The position numbers and the translations under genes are program-made. The notes beneath the pieces were generated by a model. The model did not search any database. It worked only from the letters and a program-made list of their open reading frames with translations, and was not told the origin of the DNA. This document shows, piece by piece, positions 1 through 7,827 of a DNA stretch of 24,629 nucleotides. Positions within the stretch are counted from its first letter, which is position 1. Each line of letters begins with the position of its first letter. Where the stretch lies: contig JANXEC010000003.1 of NCBI GenBank assembly GCA_025058915.1, positions 1 to 24,629 on the forward strand. The letters run 5' to 3'. The DNA is from Microcaldota archaeon (GTDB taxonomy: Archaea > Micrarchaeota > Micrarchaeia > Anstonellales > J096).

Positions 1-2
1 TA

Positions 3-422
3 GCTGCAGTTGCTATAAGGATAGCTAGTGAATGGTTGGATCGTAAGGATTATGATAGAGTGGTAGGTATAGGTACGTTTAATGTGATTCTAGGTTCAGC
101 ACTAACGATACTGGAGATGTATGTGATTGGTATTGTGTTGATATCATTCGGTACGAACATGATAGGACCTATATTCATAAGAAAAATACTTCTTGATGTA
201 CCAGACGAGAGACAGAGAGATAAGAACTCTACAGACTACATGTTTGTTCTCAGAATAGGTTTTATTCTCTCTATAAAATTAGGATATATATTAGTATCAT
301 CTCTCGGTCTTGGGATGATAGGGGTTATAATATTGATATCTGGGATTATCTACTATCTTGTAATTCGATATAGATTGTTCCCAGCCATTTCTCATTTCAA
401 AATATCATCACCTTATACCTAA
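3..422 (+). CDS. Membrane protein, 3' part only (5' end outside window)
   Basis: The frame is open to the left edge (in-frame codons from base 3), so this is the C-terminal ~139 residues of a longer protein; a TTG at 36 is not needed as a start. Sequence shows three to four hydrophobic stretches: a long one soon after the edge (around GSALTILEMYVIGIVLISF), then two near the end separated by SSLGLGMIG. A charged loop (DVPDERQRDKNS) lies between the two halves. The protein ends in a short polar tail and its stop (TAA 420-422) overlaps the end of the convergent gene by 15 bp. I do not recognise the family. The pattern fits a multi-pass membrane protein in the cell membrane; no catalytic or transport motif is visible in the part present. 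Confidence 0.7.
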   Translation, partial: AAVAIRIASEWLDRKDYDRVVGIGTFNVILGSALTILEMYVIGIVLISFGTNMIGPIFIRKILLDVPDERQRDKNSTDYMFVLRIGFILSIKLGYILVSSLGLGMIGVIILISGIIYYLVIRYRLFPAISHFKISSPYT

Positions 423-2006
423 CCCTATGAAAGGACTATTTGCTACATCATTTCCATACATTTTAGCAATACTACTGCCGTTATAGGCCTCTGCTAATTT
501 CTGTATTTCATAGGTAGTCTTTGGATTTAGGAGATCTATATTCAGGTTCCTAAGCATTTGTGCTTTGCTCACATACGTCAGAGAAGCTAAATACAATTGC
601 ACAATTATGTTACCTTCTACATTGTTTGGTATAGAAGTATACTTGGCAAACAACGAGTTGTTTATGATAGTTGAGAGAAAGGTGGCATTCACACCATACT
701 TTGATAGATGCTTAGCATAGATGTGTGGGTTCTGTAGATGTTGCTGTATAACTCCTAGATCTGTCTGCTGAGAGGCACCTCTACCATTTATACTATGAAC
801 ATTTGTTCTGAAATTAGACTCTTGTGCTATTGTAGCTAGAACCAATCCAGGATTCACTTTGAAGATAGATGAGATAAGTTGAGATGATAGAGCATATATC
901 CTTAACTCCTGGTCGCTCAGAGATCTAGCTGGTGCATGCCTATGTCCTTTCTCCCTGAGATCTTTCATAAGATCTAGTGTTCTCTGGATTTCATTCATAG
1001 AGATCTTGGAGATAGATTTCTTAAGATCATCCCTATCTATTTGGAACTCCATGAAGATAATAGTCAGTCCTGTTCGAATATGTTTGATGCTATTTTCGTT
1101 TAGGTATTTAGTGACATTTTGGTTTTGACTCTGAGATACTCTTGAGAGTTCTTCCAAAACTATATCTGCATCCTCCCTCGCTCTAGTTAATCTTTTCTTA
1201 AAGCCCTCCATTTCAGAATCGATATTGAGTGTTTTTATGAATTCTGATAGAGCTAGAAAATCATCGTAAGATCCTACTCTAGGTAGAGTTGAACGTGAAT
1301 TCGATTTATTATATCTTGAGCCCATGAACTTTCCAAAAAGATATGAAACAAAGAGTAATTGCTCTTCGTGATCTAGACTATTGAAGAACTCTACAAATCT
1401 CTGATTGTTAGAATGATACTTTCTGAGAAAATCATATGTTGCAACTGTGCCTTGGTTTGGCGAAATAGTCTTGCCTAAATATTGATATTTCACATCTCTG
1501 TGCATTTCCAATATAGGATTATTTTCCATGACCTGTTTTTTCCTCTCTTCAGGCTTCTGTGTGTTGGTGCTTGATGATTTTTGTTGAGCGACTGGTTGGG
1601 GTGATATGGTAATAATCACAGAGTCATGAGTATCTGAATCGCTCTTTACAGATATTACTAACCCATCTCTCCGAAACGGTTCTAGGATCTTGTAAGCTTG
1701 TTGTAGGTTGTTTTTATCGATAGAGATCATTACTGGTGTATTACTATTCATAGCTGTGTTTACACCAGCAATTAGTTGAGTTTCTAGCCAATTCGGTGTT
1801 ATTTCTGAAACCTGATTGGTTTCAGGTGTTTGTTGTGTAGATGATTGTTCTGTTGGTTGTTGAGGTCTCGATAATGATGATTTGTCAGGAGGTTTTGATT
1901 CTGGTTCTGAGAAGTTAAGTTGTAAAACATCTATGATTTCCTGCTCTAGATTTGCTTTTTGATTAGTACTAAATCCTCCTGTTCCAGGATCTATAGGCTG
2001 GATCAT
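408..2006 (-). CDS. Lysozyme-fold (SLT-like) protein, second of tandem pair
   Basis: 532 aa. The C-terminal ~150 residues look like a lytic-transglycosylase/goose-lysozyme domain: the segment AQESNF (392-397) places a candidate catalytic Glu at 396, followed by GRGASQQ near 408-414 and an AYNG motif at 507-510, where SLT domains carry an A-Y-N-x-G motif. The N-terminus is polar, rich in Ser, Gln, Thr and Pro (about 33-70), then an alpha/beta module (about 90-137). A middle helical region (190-350) is shared with the upstream paralogue, including HSNNQRFVEFFNSL and GHRHAP. There is no signal peptide or membrane segment, so the protein appears cytosolic or exported by an unrecognised route. It starts 5 bp after the paralogue's stop, so both are likely one transcript. 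Enzymatic activity and substrate are inference; known members cleave peptidoglycan, which archaea lack. Confidence 0.65.
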   Translation of the reverse strand: MIQPIDPGTGGFSTNQKANLEQEIIDVLQLNFSEPESKPPDKSSLSRPQQPTEQSSTQQTPETNQVSEITPNWLETQLIAGVNTAMNSNTPVMISIDKNNLQQAYKILEPFRRDGLVISVKSDSDTHDSVIITISPQPVAQQKSSSTNTQKPEERKKQVMENNPILEMHRDVKYQYLGKTISPNQGTVATYDFLRKYHSNNQRFVEFFNSLDHEEQLLFVSYLFGKFMGSRYNKSNSRSTLPRVGSYDDFLALSEFIKTLNIDSEMEGFKKRLTRAREDADIVLEELSRVSQSQNQNVTKYLNENSIKHIRTGLTIIFMEFQIDRDDLKKSISKISMNEIQRTLDLMKDLREKGHRHAPARSLSDQELRIYALSSQLISSIFKVNPGLVLATIAQESNFRTNVHSINGRGASQQTDLGVIQQHLQNPHIYAKHLSKYGVNATFLSTIINNSLFAKYTSIPNNVEGNIIVQLYLASLTYVSKAQMLRNLNIDLLNPKTTYEIQKLAEAYNGSSIAKMYGNDVANSPFIGLGIR

Positions 2007-2011
2007 CAGTC

Positions 2012-3703
2012 TTATCCTCTCCAGAGCTTACTATTCAAGAATGGACTACTAGCTATGTTTCTTCCATAATCTTTATTAATAGGATGGCCATTGTATGCAG
2101 CTCCGAGCTCGTAAAGTTCTTTTCTTCTTCCTTCCATGTCTCTAAGATCCCTAATCCCTAGCTCTCTAGCCTTTCCTATCAATGTAAGGGTTCCTGTGAG
2201 TATCTGCAACAAGAAATTCCCTTCATCGATCCCTACTGTTGAGAAATCAGCTAGAAAAGCTCTTGTGATCATAGAGACATTATAATCTACTTGTATTTCC
2301 TTAACATTTCTCAAGTAATCGATGTAATGGTTAGGGAATTTTATACTGAATTGGATCCATCCCATTCGGGTTTGCTGAGTCAATCCTACACCTGATCTTC
2401 CATATGCACTCTCATCAAAGTTTGTTTCTTGTCCTATTATGGCTAACATCAATCTCCTATCTACTCCAAAGAACTTCTCAGTGATCGTTGTACCTAACAC
2501 TATTCTAGCTAATTGCTGATCTGAGATGTTATCTTTAGGGGAGTGTCTATGCGAGCTCCTATCTCTTAGATCCAACACGAACCTATAGGCCTTGTTGAAG
2601 TACTCATATGAAATCCCCTCTGCCAGTTTTCTTACGTCTTCGTCTCTGAACACAAATTCCATGAATGTATAATTCAGACCCTCTCTGAGTTCTTTCATAC
2701 CCTTATCTCCTATGATCATTCGAAGATCTGCACCTTTGGCTCTGAAGTTTCTCTCTAGAATATCCACTACCATTTCTGCCTGTCTCTCAGCTCTGACTAA
2801 ATGTATCTGGAATTTTTCGGTCTGACTCTGAATATCTAGTCTGGATACGAATGTATAGAACTGGTTTCTAACATCTTTATCCCATAGCTCTGGTGATGTT
2901 GCAGACAGCCTAGGATAGGCGGAGTAGAACTTACCTAGAATATATGATAGGAACATCAATTTCTTATGATCAGATAACGAATTGAACCATTCTACAAAAG
3001 CCCTGTTATCTGAATGAAATCTCTCCAGAGCTATGAAACTATTCACCAACCCTCCTGCGTATAGATTGTTCCAATTTACCCTAAGAATCTCAGGAAGGTT
3101 CAGATCATATCTTTGAGTTGTTCTGGACATAACTTGGTTTTGTACACTATTAACTCTCCCTTTATGTCTTGTCACCTGAATATCGATTGTTCCGTTTTGG
3201 TATTTAGATAGTATTTCAACAGAGAGTCCGTTTCTCTTTGCCCACTCAGCAATTTTGTTAGCATTATTTGGATTCAGGTTGAAAATAGCAGAGTCACGAG
3301 TACCATTTACCAAAGATCTTAAGGATAGAAATAATTCATCTTTGATAGATGATGGAAGATTCAGAGATCCAACTAAATTCCTTATTTCTTCCTCCTTTCG
3401 ATCTTTCTCATCAATATCCCTATCTTTCATCACAATTATATCTCTTGTTCCATCTGGTTTTACAAAACCAGTCTCAACTATTCTTAGGCGAATATTATAT
3501 TTGTCTTCAATCCAATCTCCGTATTTTTCAATCCAGTCTCTGAGCCTCCTAATACTATCCTGACCCAGGTTGAGAATTATACTTCTCCTTTCCGGATCAG
3601 GAAGAAAATCTTCCAGAAGACTTTTTACCTTTCTCTCTACACTATCATTTCGAAGGTCCAAGTCTTGTATCGGATCTTTTGAAAGAAATGGGATCTTCTC
3701 CAT
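2012..3703 (-). CDS. Lysozyme-fold (SLT-like) protein, first of tandem pair
   Basis: 563 aa. The C-terminal domain carries GQETNF (424-429, candidate catalytic Glu426), then AYGRSGVGLTQQ and AAYNGHP (535-541), the order seen in SLT-type lytic transglycosylases. The middle region (about 215-390) is helical and parallels the downstream paralogue (HSDNRAFVEWFNSL against HSNNQRFVEFFNSL; SSHRHSP against KGHRHAP). The N-terminal third holds two related alpha/beta modules (about 38-96 and 137-182), each with a hydrophobic strand, a Leu/Trp helix and a closing DI-x-V strand. No signal peptide or transmembrane helix is seen. The ATG at 3703 lies 25 bp from a TTTAAA box, which supports this start and a leaderless mRNA. 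The gene is divergent from ftsZ. The fold assignment is by motif; function is open and may be structural rather than hydrolytic. Confidence 0.65.
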   Translation of the reverse strand: MEKIPFLSKDPIQDLDLRNDSVERKVKSLLEDFLPDPERRSIILNLGQDSIRRLRDWIEKYGDWIEDKYNIRLRIVETGFVKPDGTRDIIVMKDRDIDEKDRKEEEIRNLVGSLNLPSSIKDELFLSLRSLVNGTRDSAIFNLNPNNANKIAEWAKRNGLSVEILSKYQNGTIDIQVTRHKGRVNSVQNQVMSRTTQRYDLNLPEILRVNWNNLYAGGLVNSFIALERFHSDNRAFVEWFNSLSDHKKLMFLSYILGKFYSAYPRLSATSPELWDKDVRNQFYTFVSRLDIQSQTEKFQIHLVRAERQAEMVVDILERNFRAKGADLRMIIGDKGMKELREGLNYTFMEFVFRDEDVRKLAEGISYEYFNKAYRFVLDLRDRSSHRHSPKDNISDQQLARIVLGTTITEKFFGVDRRLMLAIIGQETNFDESAYGRSGVGLTQQTRMGWIQFSIKFPNHYIDYLRNVKEIQVDYNVSMITRAFLADFSTVGIDEGNFLLQILTGTLTLIGKARELGIRDLRDMEGRRKELYELGAAYNGHPINKDYGRNIASSPFLNSKLWRG

Positions 3704-3723
3704 GATTATAAGTATTACAAAAG

Positions 3724-3734
3724 TGTTTAAAAAT
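3724..3734 (-). promoter_or_regulatory. TATA box for the lysozyme-fold gene pair
   Basis: TTTAAA at 3726-3731, preceded on the minus strand by an A/T-rich element, is centred about 25 bp from the ATG at 3703. This is the archaeal TATA spacing for a leaderless transcript. Confidence 0.6.
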
Positions 3735-3756
3735 ATATCTAATCAGTCGCTCAAAA

Positions 3757-3766
3757 GATTTAAAAA
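3757..3766 (+). promoter_or_regulatory. TATA box for the ftsZ operon
   Basis: TTTAAA at 3759-3764 predicts transcription start near 3787, leaving a short leader with a Shine-Dalgarno-like AAGGTGA (3789-3795) just before the ATG at 3801. Confidence 0.6.
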
Positions 3767-3800
3767 CATAACATTTCAATAACTATTGAAGGTGAATAGA

Positions 3801-4892
3801 ATGGCTGATGAGAAAGATGATGTAATGTTAGATCCGAACATCTCAAAAGATGAGGAGGAAATTCTGAAATTGATCGAACAGGAACAGGAGAGGATATTTG
3901 TTGTTGGAGCTGGTGGAGGTGGTTCTAATACCATAAACAGACTGTTTGAGTTCAGACCAGCATCAAATGTAACTCTAATAGCAGCAAACACCGATGCAAG
4001 ACACCTGCTCAACATCAAGGCTCATAGAAAAATCCTCATAGGTCAACAACTAACAAAAGGTAGAGGATGCGGTAGCAATCCAGAGTGTGGAGAGAAGGCT
4101 GCACAGGAGACTGCAAACAAAATAAAAGATGCGTTGAACGGAGCAGATCTTGTTTTCTTAACATGTGGAATGGGAGGTGGTACTGGTACAGGAGCATTAC
4201 CTGTGATTGCAAAGATAGCGAAACAAGATATAGGAGCTCTCACTGTGGGTGTGGTTACATTACCGTTCCAGTCAGAAGGTAAGGTAAGGATGGATAATGC
4301 AATATCAGGTATAAAGAAACTTAAACAGAATGTTGATACACTCATAATAATAAAGAATGATAGATTGTTAGACATAGCCAAAGATCTGCCTATAGATAAG
4401 GCATTCAAGATAGCTGATGAGGTATTAGCAAGATCTGTTAAGACTATTGCAGAGATGTCTGTGAAGGCAGGTTTGATAAACGTTGATTTTGCAGACCTGA
4501 CAACTGTACTCAAGAATGGAGGTTATGCTGTGATAGCTATTGGGGAGTCTGCCCTAGAGGGAAGTAAAGAGGAAAGAGCTAAACTTGCAATAGAAACAGC
4601 ACTCTCCAATCCTCTCCTCGATGTGGATATCTCTACTGCAGATAGAGCATTGATAAACATAATAGGAGGAGAGGATCTTGTGCTGCAGGAGGTTAATTTC
4701 ATAGTTGAGGAAACCAGGAAGAGGATAAGTCCAAATGCACATATCATACATGGAGCAAGAATTGAACCAGATATGAAGAAATCCACCATAAGAGTTCTGG
4801 TAGTTCTTGCAGGTGTTACTCTCCCTAATGATTTCTATGAGGAACCTGCATCAGGTAATATCAAAGACGTGTTAGGTATAGAGAAGATATGA
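3801..4892 (+). CDS. ftsZ: Cell division GTPase FtsZ
   Basis: 363 aa from ATG 3801, chosen over an upstream in-frame TTG at 3786 because AAGGTGA sits 6 bp before it. FtsZ is a tubulin-like GTPase that polymerises into the division ring at the cell membrane. Visible: nucleotide-binding GAGGGGSNTINRL (36-48), AANTDARHLL (61-70), the tubulin signature GGGTGTG (125-131) and the T7 synergy loop NVDFADL (227-233) with both Asp residues. A short acidic N-terminal extension (1-30) precedes the core. The C-terminus ends soon after the core, with GNIKDVLGIEKI, with no long linker or typical tail. First gene of an operon; its TGA overlaps the secE start. I cannot say whether it belongs to the FtsZ1 or FtsZ2 group; no second ftsZ is in the window. 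Confidence 0.96.
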   Translation: MADEKDDVMLDPNISKDEEEILKLIEQEQERIFVVGAGGGGSNTINRLFEFRPASNVTLIAANTDARHLLNIKAHRKILIGQQLTKGRGCGSNPECGEKAAQETANKIKDALNGADLVFLTCGMGGGTGTGALPVIAKIAKQDIGALTVGVVTLPFQSEGKVRMDNAISGIKKLKQNVDTLIIIKNDRLLDIAKDLPIDKAFKIADEVLARSVKTIAEMSVKAGLINVDFADLTTVLKNGGYAVIAIGESALEGSKEERAKLAIETALSNPLLDVDISTADRALINIIGGEDLVLQEVNFIVEETRKRISPNAHIIHGARIEPDMKKSTIRVLVVLAGVTLPNDFYEEPASGNIKDVLGIEKI

Positions 4893-5104
4893 AAGTGACA
4901 GAGGCTATCAAGAAGTATAGAGAGTATCTGCAGAGAGATGTGAATTCTATGCAGTCTATATACAGAAAGCTCAGGAAGCCTCAGGAGACAGAGGTTAGAT
5001 CTCTGTTCAATCAGATCGTGTTTGTAACCATAGCAGTTGGTGTGTTCGGTATATTTGTGACTTTTGTATCTGTAATATTCGATCTTCTGGTGAGAGGAAG
5101 ATGA
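4889..5104 (+). CDS. secE: Preprotein translocase subunit SecE/Sec61-gamma
   Basis: 71 aa, the usual size for archaeal SecE. This single-span protein clamps SecY in the protein-conducting channel of the cell membrane. Sequence shows an amphipathic N-terminal helix (KKYREYLQRD), the cytoplasmic segment YRKLRKPQETEV typical of the family just ahead of the membrane, and one transmembrane helix at about 43-66. The start overlaps the ftsZ stop (ATGA, 4889-4892) and its own stop overlaps the spt5 start in the same way, so translation is probably coupled. The secE-spt5 order is a standard archaeal arrangement and supports the call. Confidence 0.9.
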   Translation: MKVTEAIKKYREYLQRDVNSMQSIYRKLRKPQETEVRSLFNQIVFVTIAVGVFGIFVTFVSVIFDLLVRGR

Positions 5105-5556
5105 TATATTTGATCCCTGTTGTTGTTAGAGACGCACATATAATTGCAAAGTTGATCCACAAGAGAGTTATGGATCTGAACATAGATGGGATCTACTCAA
5201 TATATCTAGACACAAAGATCAGAGGATATTTAGTGATAGAGGCAAAGAATGATGATGTGGTTAAGAAAGCTATTTCTGGTGTAAAAGGTGTAAAACCAAG
5301 GGCTGAACTGTTGGTTATATCTGAATCGGAACTTGATAAGATCCTGATGAAGTTGACAACCGAGGAGAAAATAGTTATAAACATAGGCGATGTAGTTGAG
5401 ATAATCAAAGGTCCGTTCGCAGGAGAGAAGGCCAAAGTCACTGCCATAAATTCTGAGAGAAATCTCTACACTGTAATCCCCCTAGATCTACCTACAATAG
5501 TTCCTATAGATATACCTGCAAAGAACATTAAACTTTTAAAATCTTCTAAGGAATAG
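5101..5556 (+). CDS. spt5: Transcription elongation factor Spt5 (NusG homologue)
   Basis: 151 aa, normal length for archaeal Spt5. With Spt4 it binds the RNA polymerase clamp and raises processivity. The NGN domain spans about 1-82 (IYLIPVVVRDAHI at the start; IRGYLVIEAKNDDVVKKAI in the middle), and a KOW domain follows at about 95-148 (IGDVVEIIKGPFAGEKAKV). Overlaps secE by 4 bp (ATGA) and is followed 5 bp later by the L10e gene. In many archaea spt5 is followed by rpl11; here rpl11 lies 12 kb away on the other strand. Confidence 0.94.
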   Translation: MIYLIPVVVRDAHIIAKLIHKRVMDLNIDGIYSIYLDTKIRGYLVIEAKNDDVVKKAISGVKGVKPRAELLVISESELDKILMKLTTEEKIVINIGDVVEIIKGPFAGEKAKVTAINSERNLYTVIPLDLPTIVPIDIPAKNIKLLKSSKE

Positions 5557-5561
5557 AAATC

Positions 5562-6086
5562 ATGGCTTTGAGACCAGCTAGAACTATCAGGAACAGAGCC
5601 TACAAACAGGCATGGACCAGATGGAGTAGGAAGAATATGTCAAAGAGTTATGTGAAGGCATTACCTCATATGGATCTCAGGCAGATAATGAATGGAACAG
5701 GCAAACCAGAGGATTATTCTGTGGAATATGCTCTAATTGCTCAGGAGACATTCTTACACAGAGACAATGCAATAGAGGCTGCAAGGCAGAGTATTGTGAA
5801 ATACTTGGAGCCTAAGATTCCTGGTAAATTCTTGCTTTTGGTTAGGAAATATCCGCATGTTGTGATAAGAGAGAATAGAATGCTTGCTGGTGCAGGAGCA
5901 GATAGAATCCAGAAAGGTATGAGGAGATCATTTGGAAAACCTGTAGATCGAGGAGCAACTGTGAAGAGAAATGAACCGATCTTTTCATTGTATTTAGCCT
6001 CTGATGATCCTAAAATGGCTCATGAGGCACTGAGAAAAGCTGCTAGAAAACTCTCAGGATCCTGGAAGGTTGTAAGGATAAAATGA
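5562..6086 (+). CDS. rpl10e: 50S ribosomal protein L10e (uL16 family)
   Basis: 174 aa, typical for archaeal L10e. It sits in the large subunit near the A- and P-site tRNA elbow and the central protuberance. Visible family features: LRPARTIRNRAYKQAWTR near the N-terminus, KALPHMDLRQIMNGTG (33-48), and the basic loop around MLAGAGADRIQKGMRRSFGKP. The start codon lies 5 bp after the spt5 stop. The TGA overlaps the next gene's ATG (ATGA at 6083-6086). No truncation. Confidence 0.95.
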   Translation: MALRPARTIRNRAYKQAWTRWSRKNMSKSYVKALPHMDLRQIMNGTGKPEDYSVEYALIAQETFLHRDNAIEAARQSIVKYLEPKIPGKFLLLVRKYPHVVIRENRMLAGAGADRIQKGMRRSFGKPVDRGATVKRNEPIFSLYLASDDPKMAHEALRKAARKLSGSWKVVRIK

Positions 6087-7324
6087 GCGATATAAACACC
6101 AAAATAGATAACCTTCTAAATATAGTGAGAGACAAAGGTTCCATAGAGCTTGTGGAATTATCGAATCTTCTTGATGAGAATGTAGACAAGGTCAAGGAGT
6201 GGGTTCTAATACTTGAGAGTAATGGATATGTGAAAATGCAGAATAAACTCTCAGGGACTTTTGTTAAGTTTGTGAAGATGCCTGAAACAGGTCAGCAGGA
6301 AGATGCTGAGAAGAGGAAGAAGAAGAGGAAAGAAGAAGTACAACAAGAACCTAAACCAGTGTCTGACAAGCAACCATCTGAACCTCCTAAGGAGATCAAG
6401 AGAGCAGAATCCAAGATTGAGGTTAAGAGAGAGCAGAGTTCGGATATACTGAAGAGAATAATATCTCTGAAGAGAGAGATAATGAACCTGGACAGGCAGA
6501 GAGTAGAGATAGTCAAGGAGAGATTACAGGCTCTGAAAGATGAGAGTGACAAGGTAATAAACAATCTGAGTGATTTCATAATAGATCTCGAGGAGAACCT
6601 ACTGAAGATTTCAGAGAATGTATCATCTTCAATACCCAATATAGATGCTGAGTTGGATGGTTTGATTGGTGATCTGAAATCACTGAGGGAATCTGTGGAT
6701 GTATATAAAGCTAATTTGGGAGAATTCAATTCAAAACTAGAGGAACTGAAGACTATTTATAGAGATATAAAGAAATCTTACATAGGTGATCTGAGAGAGA
6801 TAGAGTCTATACTTGAGGATATTGAAGATCTGAAGGAACAGAGAGAGAAGTTGAATGAACAGAAGAGAGAGATAGAGGCTAGAGCAGAGAACCTGAGATC
6901 TCAATTAGAAGCTCTGGAGAACTCAATGGCTAAGTTAGATGCAAGATACTCGAAATTAGAGTCAAAGCTAGAAGATCTGAACAACAAGGTAGTGGAACTG
7001 AATAGGAAATACAATGAATACAACAAGATGACTTCTGATTATGAGGGTAAGATGAATGAATTAGATAGAGGTAGAAACACTTTGATGGAGAGACTTGAGA
7101 ATATCAAACTGAAGATCTCTGACCTCGAACAGAATGCATCAAATATCAAGAACAATGCAAAGAGAGAGATTGTCGATAGATATATCTCTGAATTAGAGTC
7201 ATATATAATTGATGTTGAAAACAGATTCAAAGAGATTGAGGAGGAAGAGAATCAGATTCAGGAGAGGAAGAAAGCTCTACAGGAGGAGTTAAGAAGACTA
7301 TTAGAAACCTCTAAAGGCAAATGA
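6083..7324 (+). CDS. Winged-helix plus long coiled-coil protein
   Basis: 413 aa. Residues 1-65 look like a winged helix-turn-helix (KGSIELVELSNLLDENVDKV, then EWVLILESNGYVKM), a fold that often binds DNA. Residues ~70-110 are a Lys/Glu/Pro/Gln-rich linker. From ~112 to the end the sequence is almost all heptad-patterned Leu/Ile with Glu, Lys and Arg, i.e. a long coiled coil broken near IPNIDAELDGLIGDL (about 190-204). No Walker motifs, so not an SMC ATPase by itself. It overlaps both neighbours by 4 bp (L10e upstream, GINS51 downstream), so it is made with ribosomal and replication proteins. A structural or chromosome-associated role is a guess from this context; I do not recognise a named family. 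Confidence 0.75.
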   Translation: MSDINTKIDNLLNIVRDKGSIELVELSNLLDENVDKVKEWVLILESNGYVKMQNKLSGTFVKFVKMPETGQQEDAEKRKKKRKEEVQQEPKPVSDKQPSEPPKEIKRAESKIEVKREQSSDILKRIISLKREIMNLDRQRVEIVKERLQALKDESDKVINNLSDFIIDLEENLLKISENVSSSIPNIDAELDGLIGDLKSLRESVDVYKANLGEFNSKLEELKTIYRDIKKSYIGDLREIESILEDIEDLKEQREKLNEQKREIEARAENLRSQLEALENSMAKLDARYSKLESKLEDLNNKVVELNRKYNEYNKMTSDYEGKMNELDRGRNTLMERLENIKLKISDLEQNASNIKNNAKREIVDRYISELESYIIDVENRFKEIEEEENQIQERKKALQEELRRLLETSKGK

Positions 7325-7827
7325 TAGATGAGAAAGAAATAAGACAACTCATTGTGAAACTTCATGAACTTGTTGACCAGGAGAATCAGAGAGGTCTAGA
7401 GAGAATTGATGAAACAATCTACAAACAGATAGTCTCAGCTATCAATGAACTGAAGTTCTATAGAGATCTGGATCCTGTGTACGGGAGATACTACAACAAC
7501 ATACTTGAGCTGTATACTAGGTTGGTTAGGATGAGGATGATGAAAATAGTGATGATTGTGACGAATGAGAAGGAGATGTTCAGGGAGAATCTGACAGATG
7601 AGGAGTATAGATTCTATGAGGCATTGAGAGATGTGATAATCAAATACAAGAGCAGGATGCTCAATTTGAGTAATGTTCTGAAGGTTGAGATACTCGAAGA
7701 TATATCTGAATACTATGATCTGAATGGGAATAGAAGGGGTCCATATAGGAAGGGAGATATCGTTGAGATAGATAGGGAAGAGGCAGAATGGATGATAAGG
7801 GAGGGGAAGGCCAGGAGGTTAGATTAG
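7321..7827 (+). CDS. gins51: Archaeal GINS complex subunit, GINS51 type
   Basis: 168 aa. GINS binds MCM and Cdc45/RecJ-like protein in the replicative helicase. The N-terminal ~115 residues are helical (A domain). The C-terminal ~50 residues form the B domain, recognisable from VEILEDISEYYDLNGNRRG, YRKGDIVEIDREEAEWMI and a final small/basic GKARRLD. A C-terminal B domain marks the GINS51/15 type rather than GINS23. It overlaps the coiled-coil gene by 4 bp and converges on aclA with a 9-bp overlap. No primase or PCNA gene is adjacent, unlike in several euryarchaea. The B domain is clear; the A domain is divergent. Confidence 0.82.
   Translation: MIDEKEIRQLIVKLHELVDQENQRGLERIDETIYKQIVSAINELKFYRDLDPVYGRYYNNILELYTRLVRMRMMKIVMIVTNEKEMFRENLTDEEYRFYEALRDVIIKYKSRMLNLSNVLKVEILEDISEYYDLNGNRRGPYRKGDIVEIDREEAEWMIREGKARRLD

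Noticed and set aside
4043..4513. 156-codon minus-strand frame inside ftsZ
   Set aside because: The opposite strand encodes an unmistakable FtsZ with all motifs; this is a shadow.
6292..6729. 145-codon minus-strand frame inside the coiled-coil gene
   Set aside because: Low-complexity Ser/Phe/Leu product arising from antisense of Glu/Lys-rich coding sequence.
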